From: a virus
IMG/VR virus record: IMGVR_UViG_3300019762_000003
Span: 1-40,885 of that record
DNA length: 40,885 bases
Strand: one strand, 5' to 3'
In this document: positions 32,374-38,450 of the stretch, in pieces
How the letters are laid out: every line of letters starts with the position of its first letter
Position numbering within the stretch: position 1 is the first letter of the stretch
The notes under the pieces: model-generated
Told to the model about the DNA's origin: nothing
Seen by the model: only the letters and a program-made list of their open reading frames with translations
Database searches by the model: none
Position numbers and translations under genes: made by a program

Positions 32374-34562
32374 TCTTCTACTCCTTCAATTGATTCAATA
32401 CCTAAGTCTAATCCCTCAGGTGCCTCATATATTGTTATATATTTCTCAACAATATTCTTATTAAATTTTAGTCTTTTGTTACCATCTTTTTCAGATGCTA
32501 TTCTATCTATTGTTTTATTAATAGAGTCGTTACCAGAGTTTCTAGCGAATGCATTTTTCAATGAGGTCACACTAATAACTAAGTTTTTTGCTTTATTATA
32601 TTTAAAGTCAAAATCTTCCATATTCAAACTAAATGCTTCTAATATTTTAACAAACCCATCATAGTTCTGCTCCCATAATAATGTAGATGCTAAGTCTGAT
32701 TTACTTTGAGTACTCTCAAGATATAAATCATAAGCTTCTGACTTTTGCCTACTTATAGCATTCTTATAATGGTCTACAGTAAATGTTGGGTTATGATAAA
32801 CATTACCTAACCAATAATAAAAATCTAATATATTCTTATTACTAATAATACTTGTAAGCTCAGCCGAACTATAATTACCTCCAGACTCTACCTCTAGTGG
32901 GTGAGGCATATAAACAACATGCACCCGTCTTTGTGTTAAGGGGTCTGTATGTAACTTAACCCACTCGTTCGCAGTTATCCATATCTTTATTAATGTGGGT
33001 ACCACTGTTGCTGTCTTCTGCATATCTCTAAATGTAACATTACCATTACTACCAGATATAGTCTTTAGTTCTGTTAGTAAATCAGCTCGTTCCATAGACT
33101 TCCATGAACCTATCTCACTAAATACTGCATTCTCTTCAGTCTGCCAATTACTATGCTTATCTTTAAGTAACTGATAGTTAAGATTCTGAGGGTGTGAACT
33201 AAACCCAGCAGTTAACAATGCTACAGTTAAATCCTTACCACTACCTTCAGTACCCTTTAAAAATGTAACCACCGGACTAAACTGAAATGTACTATATCTA
33301 TGCTTAGTAGTGCTTAACAAATAGTCAAACTCCTCACCCCACATATATCTCATCAAGTCTAACAATCTAGTAGGCTCAGTATAGTCACTAGGTTTTGTAC
33401 CTGTAAATGCAGTCAAGTTACTATTTATAAATGCTTTGTTATAACAGTTACTTTTAAAGTCATAACCCGCAGGTATTTTATAGTCGTTTATAATTTCTAC
33501 TGGTGTAACATCTGCTGTCTTCCTCCTAAGCACATCTTTCTTATGTTGAGATATCTTCTCCATTATCTCTATATAACTGCTAACATTCTTAAGTGTATGC
33601 ACCTCAGTAACACCCTTACCATCCAAGTAATGTATCAGATAACTCCCATCAGCTATATTAAAATATGCACTTATCTTAGTCTTATATCTTCTATGGATAG
33701 TAGTAAATGTATGAGTAAGTTTATTCTTGTCATACCTCCACAAACCATTAGTGTTCTTTACCATCCTATCAGTTATCTCTAACCTAAGCGCACTTTCAGT
33801 CTTCCTCTGATGCTCTTTATTAAATTTTTCCATTACCGCTAAGTAATCATCAATGTTTATAGTCTCATCAGAAGCAAGCCTAGTACTTAGTGACAAGTAA
33901 GCCTCATTACTACCACCCTCAGGTATCGGATTTTGCACACCATAAAACTCATGGAACTGCTCTTGACTTATGAGGTTACTAAGATATGCCTTAATAAAAT
34001 CTGCTGCATCATCACTATACCGCTCACCATCTCTTAGAGATATAGTTCTCATCTCTTGTGGTATATGTTGCAGTACCAATAAACTAACGAATGTATTTAT
34101 CACACTATTATACTTAGTTAGTGTACCACGATGCAATACCATCTTACCAGCATCACCCTTACTAGGTGCTATAACATTGTGACCACTACCAACTAATATA
34201 TCTAATACTTGTTGTTTAGTGTGCCCATCAGGTAGTTGTACAGTATCGTTGCTTAAGTAGTAAAAGTGACCACCGTGCCGCATACTCTTTATTATCAATC
34301 CACACTGATATTCAGGCGCTAAACTATCGTTAAACTCTAGTGCTTGGTTAAATGCACCATCATCATCAAAATCTATTACCGAGACATTATCAGTTCTAAT
34401 AACCATCAAATGTTCCGACTCTATTATATCCTCAAGAGTCATCGTAGCTTTACTCTTCTTCCACCCACTCTTAAGATATAATTCAGATAATACCTTCTTA
34501 TCATCTTTAGTAACTATCTTATGTGTTGTACTTAGAGTCGCTATATTAACTAAAGTGTTCAT
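32370..34562 (-). CDS. Primase-helicase, AEP-type primase with SF3-like helicase
   Basis: A 730-residue bifunctional protein. The N-terminal part has VIDFDDDGA with Asp64 and Asp66, then RHGGHFYYLS (95-104) and GSGHNVIAPS (125-134), the arrangement of a primase-polymerase (AEP, PrimPol-like) domain. The helicase domain has Walker A KGTEGSGKD at 436-444, Walker B NAVFSEIG at 478-485 with Glu483, and a later TLIKIWITANEW that fits the SF3/D5-type. It should start and unwind at the origin. The gene lies next to the iteron-rich AT region at 34975-35340. Its base composition looks less AT-rich than its neighbours. Confidence 0.85.
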   Translation of the reverse strand: MNTLVNIATLSTTHKIVTKDDKKVLSELYLKSGWKKSKATMTLEDIIESEHLMVIRTDNVSVIDFDDDGAFNQALEFNDSLAPEYQCGLIIKSMRHGGHFYYLSNDTVQLPDGHTKQQVLDILVGSGHNVIAPSKGDAGKMVLHRGTLTKYNSVINTFVSLLVLQHIPQEMRTISLRDGERYSDDAADFIKAYLSNLISQEQFHEFYGVQNPIPEGGSNEAYLSLSTRLASDETINIDDYLAVMEKFNKEHQRKTESALRLEITDRMVKNTNGLWRYDKNKLTHTFTTIHRRYKTKISAYFNIADGSYLIHYLDGKGVTEVHTLKNVSSYIEIMEKISQHKKDVLRRKTADVTPVEIINDYKIPAGYDFKSNCYNKAFINSNLTAFTGTKPSDYTEPTRLLDLMRYMWGEEFDYLLSTTKHRYSTFQFSPVVTFLKGTEGSGKDLTVALLTAGFSSHPQNLNYQLLKDKHSNWQTEENAVFSEIGSWKSMERADLLTELKTISGSNGNVTFRDMQKTATVVPTLIKIWITANEWVKLHTDPLTQRRVHVVYMPHPLEVESGGNYSSAELTSIISNKNILDFYYWLGNVYHNPTFTVDHYKNAISRQKSEAYDLYLESTQSKSDLASTLLWEQNYDGFVKILEAFSLNMEDFDFKYNKAKNLVISVTSLKNAFARNSGNDSINKTIDRIASEKDGNKRLKFNKNIVEKYITIYEAPEGLDLGIESIEGVEE

Positions 34563-34939
34563 TATTCTATACTCCCACCAAGATGATTATCTACTAAATC
34601 TTTATGTAATGCTTTAGCTCCTGGTGTACTACTCACTTCCTCATCTCTAGATTTAATAACTAGTTGAGATAGTTTAGCATTACCAAGAGGCTCTACCTGT
34701 ACTAAATTATCCATCTGGGATGCTTCTACTAATAATAGTTCCGCCTCTAATACCTCTTTAAGTAGTGGAAGTAGGTGACTAAATTTTACACTGGTTAATC
34801 CTAAGTCTATAGCGACTCTATTTTGATTCCGTAGTGAGATGTCCAGTAGTATCTCCTTAGTAAAGTGTATTAATAGTTGATAATAGTTTTGCATTTTGTT
34901 GTTTTGTTTTATTTGCTGTTTAAATTCGTTATAGTTCAT
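34562..34939 (-). CDS. Putative HTH protein, possible replication regulator
   Basis: A 125-residue helical protein. Residues about 38-64 (RNQNRVAIDLGLTSVKFSHLLP) resemble a helix-turn-helix; the remainder is Leu/Glu/Lys-rich. It has its own promoter (34968-35001), and AAAGGACAAATACA precedes the start. It lies directly upstream of the primase-helicase gene (TAATG overlap) and directly downstream of the iteron-rich DNA, so an origin-binding or regulatory role is a reasonable guess. Confidence 0.6.
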   Translation of the reverse strand: MNYNEFKQQIKQNNKMQNYYQLLIHFTKEILLDISLRNQNRVAIDLGLTSVKFSHLLPLLKEVLEAELLLVEASQMDNLVQVEPLGNAKLSQLVIKSRDEEVSSTPGAKALHKDLVDNHLGGSIE

Positions 34940-34967
34940 TGTATTTGTCCTTTCATTGATATTCGTT

Positions 34968-35001
34968 ATTATATCTTAATATATATTAAAATTATATTAA
35001 A
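34968..35001 (-). promoter_or_regulatory. Promoter of the shared phage class, before the HTH-primase operon
   Basis: On the minus strand TTTAATA at 35001-34995, TTTAATA at 34990-34984, TATAAT at 34973-34968; all three boxes are perfect matches with 28 and 17 base offsets. The predicted start is near 34961, about 22 bases before the ATG. Confidence 0.8.
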
Positions 35002-35340
35002 TATATAAATTAGTTTTTATTTTAATTTATATATTTAATATATCCGCGATATTTGATATATTTGTGATATTTGATATATTTATTTTGATACCTAATATCA
35101 TTTGAGATACAGTTGTGTAAAATACTCCAAAAAAGAATTTTAAAATTTGTCAAAATGTGTTACTGTTCTACTCAAAAAATCATCAAAAATCATCAGATAT
35201 ATCAAATATCGCGATATCAAGTTTTCTAAACTCGCAAATATTGATAATTACTTTTTGTTTTTTCGATATATCTGATGTTATTTATATATTTTGATATATT
35301 TGATATATTTAATGATATTTGATATATTTCACTAATTAAT
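34975..35340. repeat. Iteron-rich AT region, candidate replication origin
   Basis: GATATTTGATATATTT occurs at 35048-35063, 35066-35081 and 35314-35329, with a longer variant at 35293-35310. CGCGATATTTGATATAT at 35045-35061 is repeated in inverted form at 35197-35213, next to the 12-bp palindrome ATATCGCGATAT at 35206-35217. Between them are AAAAATCATC repeats. The stretch has no gene and lies between the small-gene operon and the HTH/primase-helicase operon. Repeats, AT-richness and neighbours fit an origin. Confidence 0.6.
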
Positions 35341-35369
35341 AATAGTTATCAAAATCCATTAAGCCACAA

Positions 35370-35783
35370 TTAGTTATCAGAATCCATACTACATCCCATT
35401 CGTTCCAACATATCTATAAGCATAGTACCAGCATCCATCTCATTTTCACATTCTAATAGTAACTTCTCAATATCTCTATTAAGCTTCTCAAAATTTTCAT
35501 CTGATACATCAATATCATAGTATCCAATAGTTTCAAGTTTACCAAGAAAATAATTGATTTTAGGTATAAGAATTTGTTGCTTTAATCTATTATCACCAGC
35601 TTCAATCTTTAGTTCTTGTTCTTCTAATTTATTTAATGCAACTATAATCCATCTAACTCTATTATCAACTTTAATACTATCTAATAATCCACTAGCTTCT
35701 AGTTCTTTATAATTATTAGTCTTAATAGTGCTACCTTCAATAATATTTCTCACATCTTGTACATATTTTTCATATTTATTCAT
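35370..35783 (-). CDS. Hypothetical helical protein
   Basis: I choose ATG 35783, seven bases after AGGAG; an in-frame ATG 18 bases upstream lies deeper in the previous gene. The 137-residue protein is helical throughout, with acidic runs (DENFEKLNRDIEKLLLECENE) near 100-120 and a C-terminal DMLERMGCSM. No family recognised. It overlaps the previous gene by 8 bases and is followed by the iteron region. Confidence 0.65.
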   Translation of the reverse strand: MNKYEKYVQDVRNIIEGSTIKTNNYKELEASGLLDSIKVDNRVRWIIVALNKLEEQELKIEAGDNRLKQQILIPKINYFLGKLETIGYYDIDVSDENFEKLNRDIEKLLLECENEMDAGTMLIDMLERMGCSMDSDN

Positions 35784-36033
35784 CTTCTTGCTCCTCAGCA
35801 TCTTCTAAATCTATCTCAGCGAATGTTTGAAACATATCATCGCTCAACTCACTTATACCACTAACTTTAGTTTGTACATCACTTAGTAATTCATCATCCT
35901 CCAATACAATAGTTATCGTATACATTTTACTTCTAATAATTCTAGTAGCATGCATCTCAATATCTGTAATACTAAAACTAGTAGTGAGTGGTATTGTTGT
36001 ACCAGGCAGTATTATATTTTCTCTAAATGTCAT
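35776..36033 (-). CDS. Hypothetical acidic protein
   Basis: An 85-residue protein with a beta-rich N-terminal half (ILPGTTIPLTTSFSITDIE, then MYTITIVLEDDELL) and a very acidic C-terminus (EIDLEDAEEQEDE). No family recognised. Acidic tails on small early proteins can mimic DNA or contact DNA-binding proteins, but that is speculation here. It overlaps both neighbours. Confidence 0.65.
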   Translation of the reverse strand: MTFRENIILPGTTIPLTTSFSITDIEMHATRIIRSKMYTITIVLEDDELLSDVQTKVSGISELSDDMFQTFAEIDLEDAEEQEDE

Positions 36034-36508
36034 CTTTCTCTACCTCTTTTTTATTATTTTTATTGAATACTTCCCAATCTTCTTTTTGTGAATAGAATTC
36101 TGGTTTGTTAAAATTATCTTTTAATGTTCTACTAGCAAGTGCAACTTCTTGGGCTTTGTCAAAATTTCCACTACTCATTAGTTTAACAGCTTCACTCTCT
36201 AATTTTTTAATTTCACTATTAGTTTTATTCCACTTACTAATTGCAGCTTTACAATACCCTTTTGATTTTCCTTTACTCATAACCATAAACTCTTCTGGGT
36301 AATACTTTTGGTGCCATCTGCAATAATAGTTCATCACTCCATCAATTTCCATAGGTGGATGAAGACTATTCCCTCCACTACCTTTTGGTTCTAAATGTTG
36401 TCTTAATACTTCTAATAGTTCGGCTTGTACTGATTTATCAACTTTATTATTATTCAATACTTCTAGTACACTTTTATTCACTTTATCAAATAGTTCTACC
36501 TTTTTCAT
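36023..36508 (-). CDS. Early protein with Cys/His zinc-like motif, paralogue of 29006-29500
   Basis: A 161-residue protein. The N-terminal helix ends ELLEVLRQHLEPKGSGGN, shared with the 29500 gene. In the middle YYCRWHQKYYPEEFMVMSKG followed by GYCK gives C-x2-H ... C, a possible zinc site. The C-terminus is helical and Lys/Asn-rich. It lies in the first operon after the stacked early promoters, starts behind GGGAGAATAATT and overlaps its neighbour. Function unknown; probably an early regulatory or DNA-binding protein. Confidence 0.7.
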   Translation of the reverse strand: MKKVELFDKVNKSVLEVLNNNKVDKSVQAELLEVLRQHLEPKGSGGNSLHPPMEIDGVMNYYCRWHQKYYPEEFMVMSKGKSKGYCKAAISKWNKTNSEIKKLESEAVKLMSSGNFDKAQEVALASRTLKDNFNKPEFYSQKEDWEVFNKNNKKEVEKDDI

Positions 36509-36510
36509 AA

Positions 36511-36843
36511 TTATTCTCCCTTATTTATTACTTCTATCAAACTATCAAATAGTAAGTCAAATTGATTCTCAAATTTTTCACCAGACGTTTCTCCGCTCAG
36601 AACTCTAGCCAATTCCACTATTTTATTATAGACTTCAGTATTCTTTTGACAATGTTTAGTTAAGTCTCTAATAAACTCTTGATGTTTCACTGGAGCAATA
36701 TATTTCTCTACTAATTCATTATGCTCTTTACTTCCAATATATAAATCAAAAAGGTTTCTATAATCATCATTATCACCAAAACATTCATCATTAATAGTAT
36801 AACCATACTTTTTCATTAGTTCTCTTTCTTCATTATATAACAT
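36511..36843 (-). CDS. Hypothetical early protein
   Basis: I choose ATG 36843 behind GGAGG; an upstream TTG adds five residues. The 110-residue protein is helical with many charged residues (EERELMKKYGY, KHQEFIRDLTKHCQKNTEVYNKIVEL). No family recognised. It lies between two other early genes with no gap. Confidence 0.65.
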   Translation of the reverse strand: MLYNEERELMKKYGYTINDECFGDNDDYRNLFDLYIGSKEHNELVEKYIAPVKHQEFIRDLTKHCQKNTEVYNKIVELARVLSGETSGEKFENQFDLLFDSLIEVINKGE

Positions 36844-36844
36844 C

Positions 36845-36997
36845 TTACATTCCTCCAAAGAATACTTTAGTACATTGTACTGTAATTTCTAGTCCATTTC
36901 TAGACACTTCTATACTATCACAAGTATTGATAAAAATCTCTACTTCTTGTAATTTATTTAATAGTACTTGTTTACTATTAGTTATTAACTCTAACAT
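36845..36997 (-). CDS. Small early protein (50 aa), first gene of the early operon
   Basis: A 50-codon gene starts at ATG 36997 with an AAAGGAAAC ribosome site, about 17 bases after the start predicted for the nearest promoter (37021-37054). The product MLELITNSKQVLLNKLQEVE and on has a helix then strands (IEVSRNGLEITVQ). The stop lies one base before the next ATG. As the first gene transcribed it may be a host-takeover protein; sequence gives no family. Confidence 0.7.
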   Translation of the reverse strand: MLELITNSKQVLLNKLQEVEIFINTCDSIEVSRNGLEITVQCTKVFFGGM

Positions 36998-37020
36998 TTG
37001 TTTCCTTTATTTATATTATA

Positions 37021-37054
37021 ATTATATCATACTTTCTATTAAATTTATATTAAA
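37021..37054 (-). promoter_or_regulatory. Early promoter 3
   Basis: On the minus strand TTTAATA at 37054-37048, TTTAATA at 37043-37037, TATAAT at 37026-37021 with extended -10 TATG. It is one of three copies about 110 bases apart and the one closest to the first early gene. Confidence 0.85.
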
Positions 37055-37130
37055 TTTTCGAACTAATTCAAATTTTTAATATTCACTTAATAATAAAATT
37101 TAATATAATATTCTTTTTAAATATATTATA

Positions 37131-37164
37131 ATTATAACATACTTATTATTAAATTTATATTAAA
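37131..37164 (-). promoter_or_regulatory. Early promoter 2
   Basis: TTTAATA at 37164-37158, TTTAATA at 37153-37147, TATAAT at 37136-37131, with the same extended -10 (TATG). It sits 110 bases upstream of promoter 3 and shares flanking sequence with it, so the two arose by tandem duplication. Confidence 0.85.
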
Positions 37165-37241
37165 TTTTTCGATTAATTATAATTTTTAAATAACACAAAA
37201 ATATATAAACTTTATATATATCTCTCTTTTTATATATTATA

Positions 37242-37275
37242 ATTATATCATACTTTATATTAAAGTTATATTAAA
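37242..37275 (-). promoter_or_regulatory. Early promoter 1
   Basis: TTTAATA at 37275-37269, TTTAATA at 37264-37258, TATAAT at 37247-37242, extended -10 TATG. It sits 111 bases upstream of promoter 2. All three would read toward the first early gene. Confidence 0.85.
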
Positions 37276-37351
37276 AAGTAATATTAATTATATATATATT
37301 AATATTATATAAAAATATATAAATTATATATATAAAAATTTATATAATATA

Positions 37352-37448
37352 TCCTAAATGGCTCATACTTGAGATATATGGGCTTTTATATATTTAGGCT
37401 TATTATTATATTAATAAATTTTAAAAGCCCATATTTCGCGAGTATGGG
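37352..37448 (-). other. Structured element A: long stem-loop
   Basis: ATATGGGCTTTTA at 37376-37388 pairs perfectly with 37422-37434 (13 bp). Outside an internal loop, CTCATACT (37362-37369) pairs with AGTATGGG (37441-37448), with one G-U pair. It resembles element B at 22.1 kb in sequence and spacing. It lies in the leader of transcripts from the two upstream promoters and above early promoters 1-3. Confidence 0.65.
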
Positions 37449-37474
37449 GTTATTTTAATATATTATATACAAAT

Positions 37475-37493
37475 AATAATGATAATTAATATC
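37475..37493. promoter_or_regulatory. Fur-box-like sequence 1
   Basis: Matches the classical 19-bp Fur consensus at 16 of 19 positions (AATAATGATAATTAATATC). It lies just downstream of the -10 of promoter 37503-37536, about +3 to +21. In AT-rich DNA such matches can arise by chance. Confidence 0.4.
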
Positions 37494-37502
37494 AAGTGTC
37501 TT

Positions 37503-37536
37503 TAAATAACATAATTTATATTAAAAGTAGCTTAAA
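37503..37536 (-). promoter_or_regulatory. Upstream early promoter (32-bp repeat copy 1)
   Basis: TTTAAGC at 37536-37530, TTTAATA at 37525-37519, TATTTA at 37508-37503, offsets 28 and 17. Most of it lies in a 32-base repeat (37510-37541) that is identical at 37593-37624. The -10 is weaker than in promoters 1-3. Confidence 0.6.
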
Positions 37537-37563
37537 TAATATATAAATTTAAAACTTTATGGT

Positions 37564-37582
37564 GATAATCATTATTATTTGC
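37564..37582. promoter_or_regulatory. Fur-box-like sequence 2
   Basis: GATAATCATTATTATTTGC, 15 of 19 matches to the Fur consensus on the other strand. It covers the predicted start of promoter 37586-37619, the same relative place as box 1 at its promoter. Confidence 0.4.
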
Positions 37583-37585
37583 TTA

Positions 37586-37619
37586 TAAATAGCATAATTT
37601 ATATTAAAAGTAGCTTAAA
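37586..37619 (-). promoter_or_regulatory. Upstream early promoter (32-bp repeat copy 2)
   Basis: TTTAAGC at 37619-37613, TTTAATA at 37608-37602, TATTTA at 37591-37586, the same layout as copy 1, 83 bases further upstream. The repeat core 37593-37624 is identical to 37510-37541. Confidence 0.6.
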
Positions 37620-37639
37620 TAATAATATTTTTGTTACTT

Positions 37640-37658
37640 GATAATGATATTCAATACC
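37640..37658. promoter_or_regulatory. Fur-box-like sequence 3
   Basis: GATAATGATATTCAATACC, 16 of 19 matches to the Fur consensus. It lies upstream of promoter copy 2 on the minus strand. Confidence 0.35.
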
Positions 37659-37714
37659 CCCCTATAGACAATCCTCTTTTTATTCTTTTAACAATGGTTG
37701 CTCAAATTTACGGG

Positions 37715-37875
37715 TACAGTTTTCAAACATTCATCACAACTCAATTACATCTCATAGAATCTAATAAAATTTATTATACAGTTTTCAAACATTCATCACA
37801 ATTTAATCACATCCCATAGAATCTAATAAAATTTTAGATAATACATCACAATTCAATTAATTTACAAAGAATCCC
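37715..37875. repeat. 62-bp tandem repeats before the terminase genes
   Basis: Two imperfect copies, 37715-37776 and from 37777 to about 37838, share TACAGTTTTCAAACATTCAT then CACAA, ATAGAATCTAATAAAATTT. A partial third copy (about 37843-37875) keeps CATCACAAnTCAATTA and AGAATC. They end just before the promoter at 37888. A packaging (pac) site or regulatory array is possible. Confidence 0.7.
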
Positions 37876-37876
37876 C

Positions 37877-37910
37877 CTTAAGCAAACTCTAATATAAATC
37901 AAGATATAAT
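37877..37910 (+). promoter_or_regulatory. Promoter of the shared phage class, before terminase
   Basis: CTTAAGC at 37877-37883 (similar to TTTAAGC of the early copies), TCTAATA at 37888-37894, TATAAT at 37905-37910, offsets 28 and 17. Predicted start near 37917, 15 bases before the terS ATG with AAGGAA between them. Confidence 0.7.
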
Positions 37911-37931
37911 AAGAGAAAACAAGGAATTCAA

Positions 37932-38450
37932 ATGGCACTTTCAAACACATTACTCCTATCATACCAAATCGAATATCAAACGACAGATATTACCATACTA
38001 GAACTATGTGAGAAGTATAATATTAGTACAAAAGATTTAAAAGGTTACACTAAATGGGAGAAAGAGAACCTACCAGAGGTTGAAGCAGAAGAAACTATAG
38101 TAACAGACATACAAACTATTACAGAACCAACTACATTAGTTGAAGAGTCTAAAACAATAGTAACAGACATACAAACTATTACAGAACCATTAGGTATTGA
38201 GCCAGATTCAAATACTAATAGTGAAGTGGATAAATTACGTGATGATATAAATTCGTTTAAAACTAAAGCGATGGCAGAATGTTTAAGATGGATGGATAAT
38301 GATGCAGAGTATGGGGAGGTTAAGGAGTTTAAAGATATAGTATCTATAGTTGATAAATTAGAGCAGAGTATAAGTGATAAGAAACCTGAGAATGAGACTC
38401 CACAAATTCAGATACAAATTAATAATATAATGAGTAAATATGCAGACTAA
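37932..38450 (+). CDS. Probable small terminase subunit
   Basis: A 172-residue protein directly before the large terminase gene, overlapping it by 11 bases. Residues about 17-38 (TTDITILELCEKYNISTKDL) read as a helix-turn-helix, expected for the DNA-recognition end. The middle carries a duplicated stretch, TIVTDIQTITEP twice about 21 residues apart, whose DNA copies are nearly identical. A helical C-terminal part (residues about 95-150) could form the oligomer core. It would recognise phage DNA at a packaging site, possibly the repeats just upstream. Assignment rests on position and HTH. Confidence 0.7.
   Translation: MALSNTLLLSYQIEYQTTDITILELCEKYNISTKDLKGYTKWEKENLPEVEAEETIVTDIQTITEPTTLVEESKTIVTDIQTITEPLGIEPDSNTNSEVDKLRDDINSFKTKAMAECLRWMDNDAEYGEVKEFKDIVSIVDKLEQSISDKKPENETPQIQIQINNIMSKYAD

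Noticed and set aside
33543-34182. Plus-strand frames opposite the primase-helicase gene
   Set aside because: They are antisense to conserved primase motifs, lack ribosome sites and have Leu/Ile/Ser-rich random composition.
35040-35340. CRISPR array
   Set aside because: The repeats are short, AT-rich and unevenly spaced, with no unique spacers of constant length and no cas genes.
37631-37819. 62-codon plus-strand frame
   Set aside because: It runs through a Fur-like box and the 62-bp tandem repeats, has no ribosome site and the product looks random.
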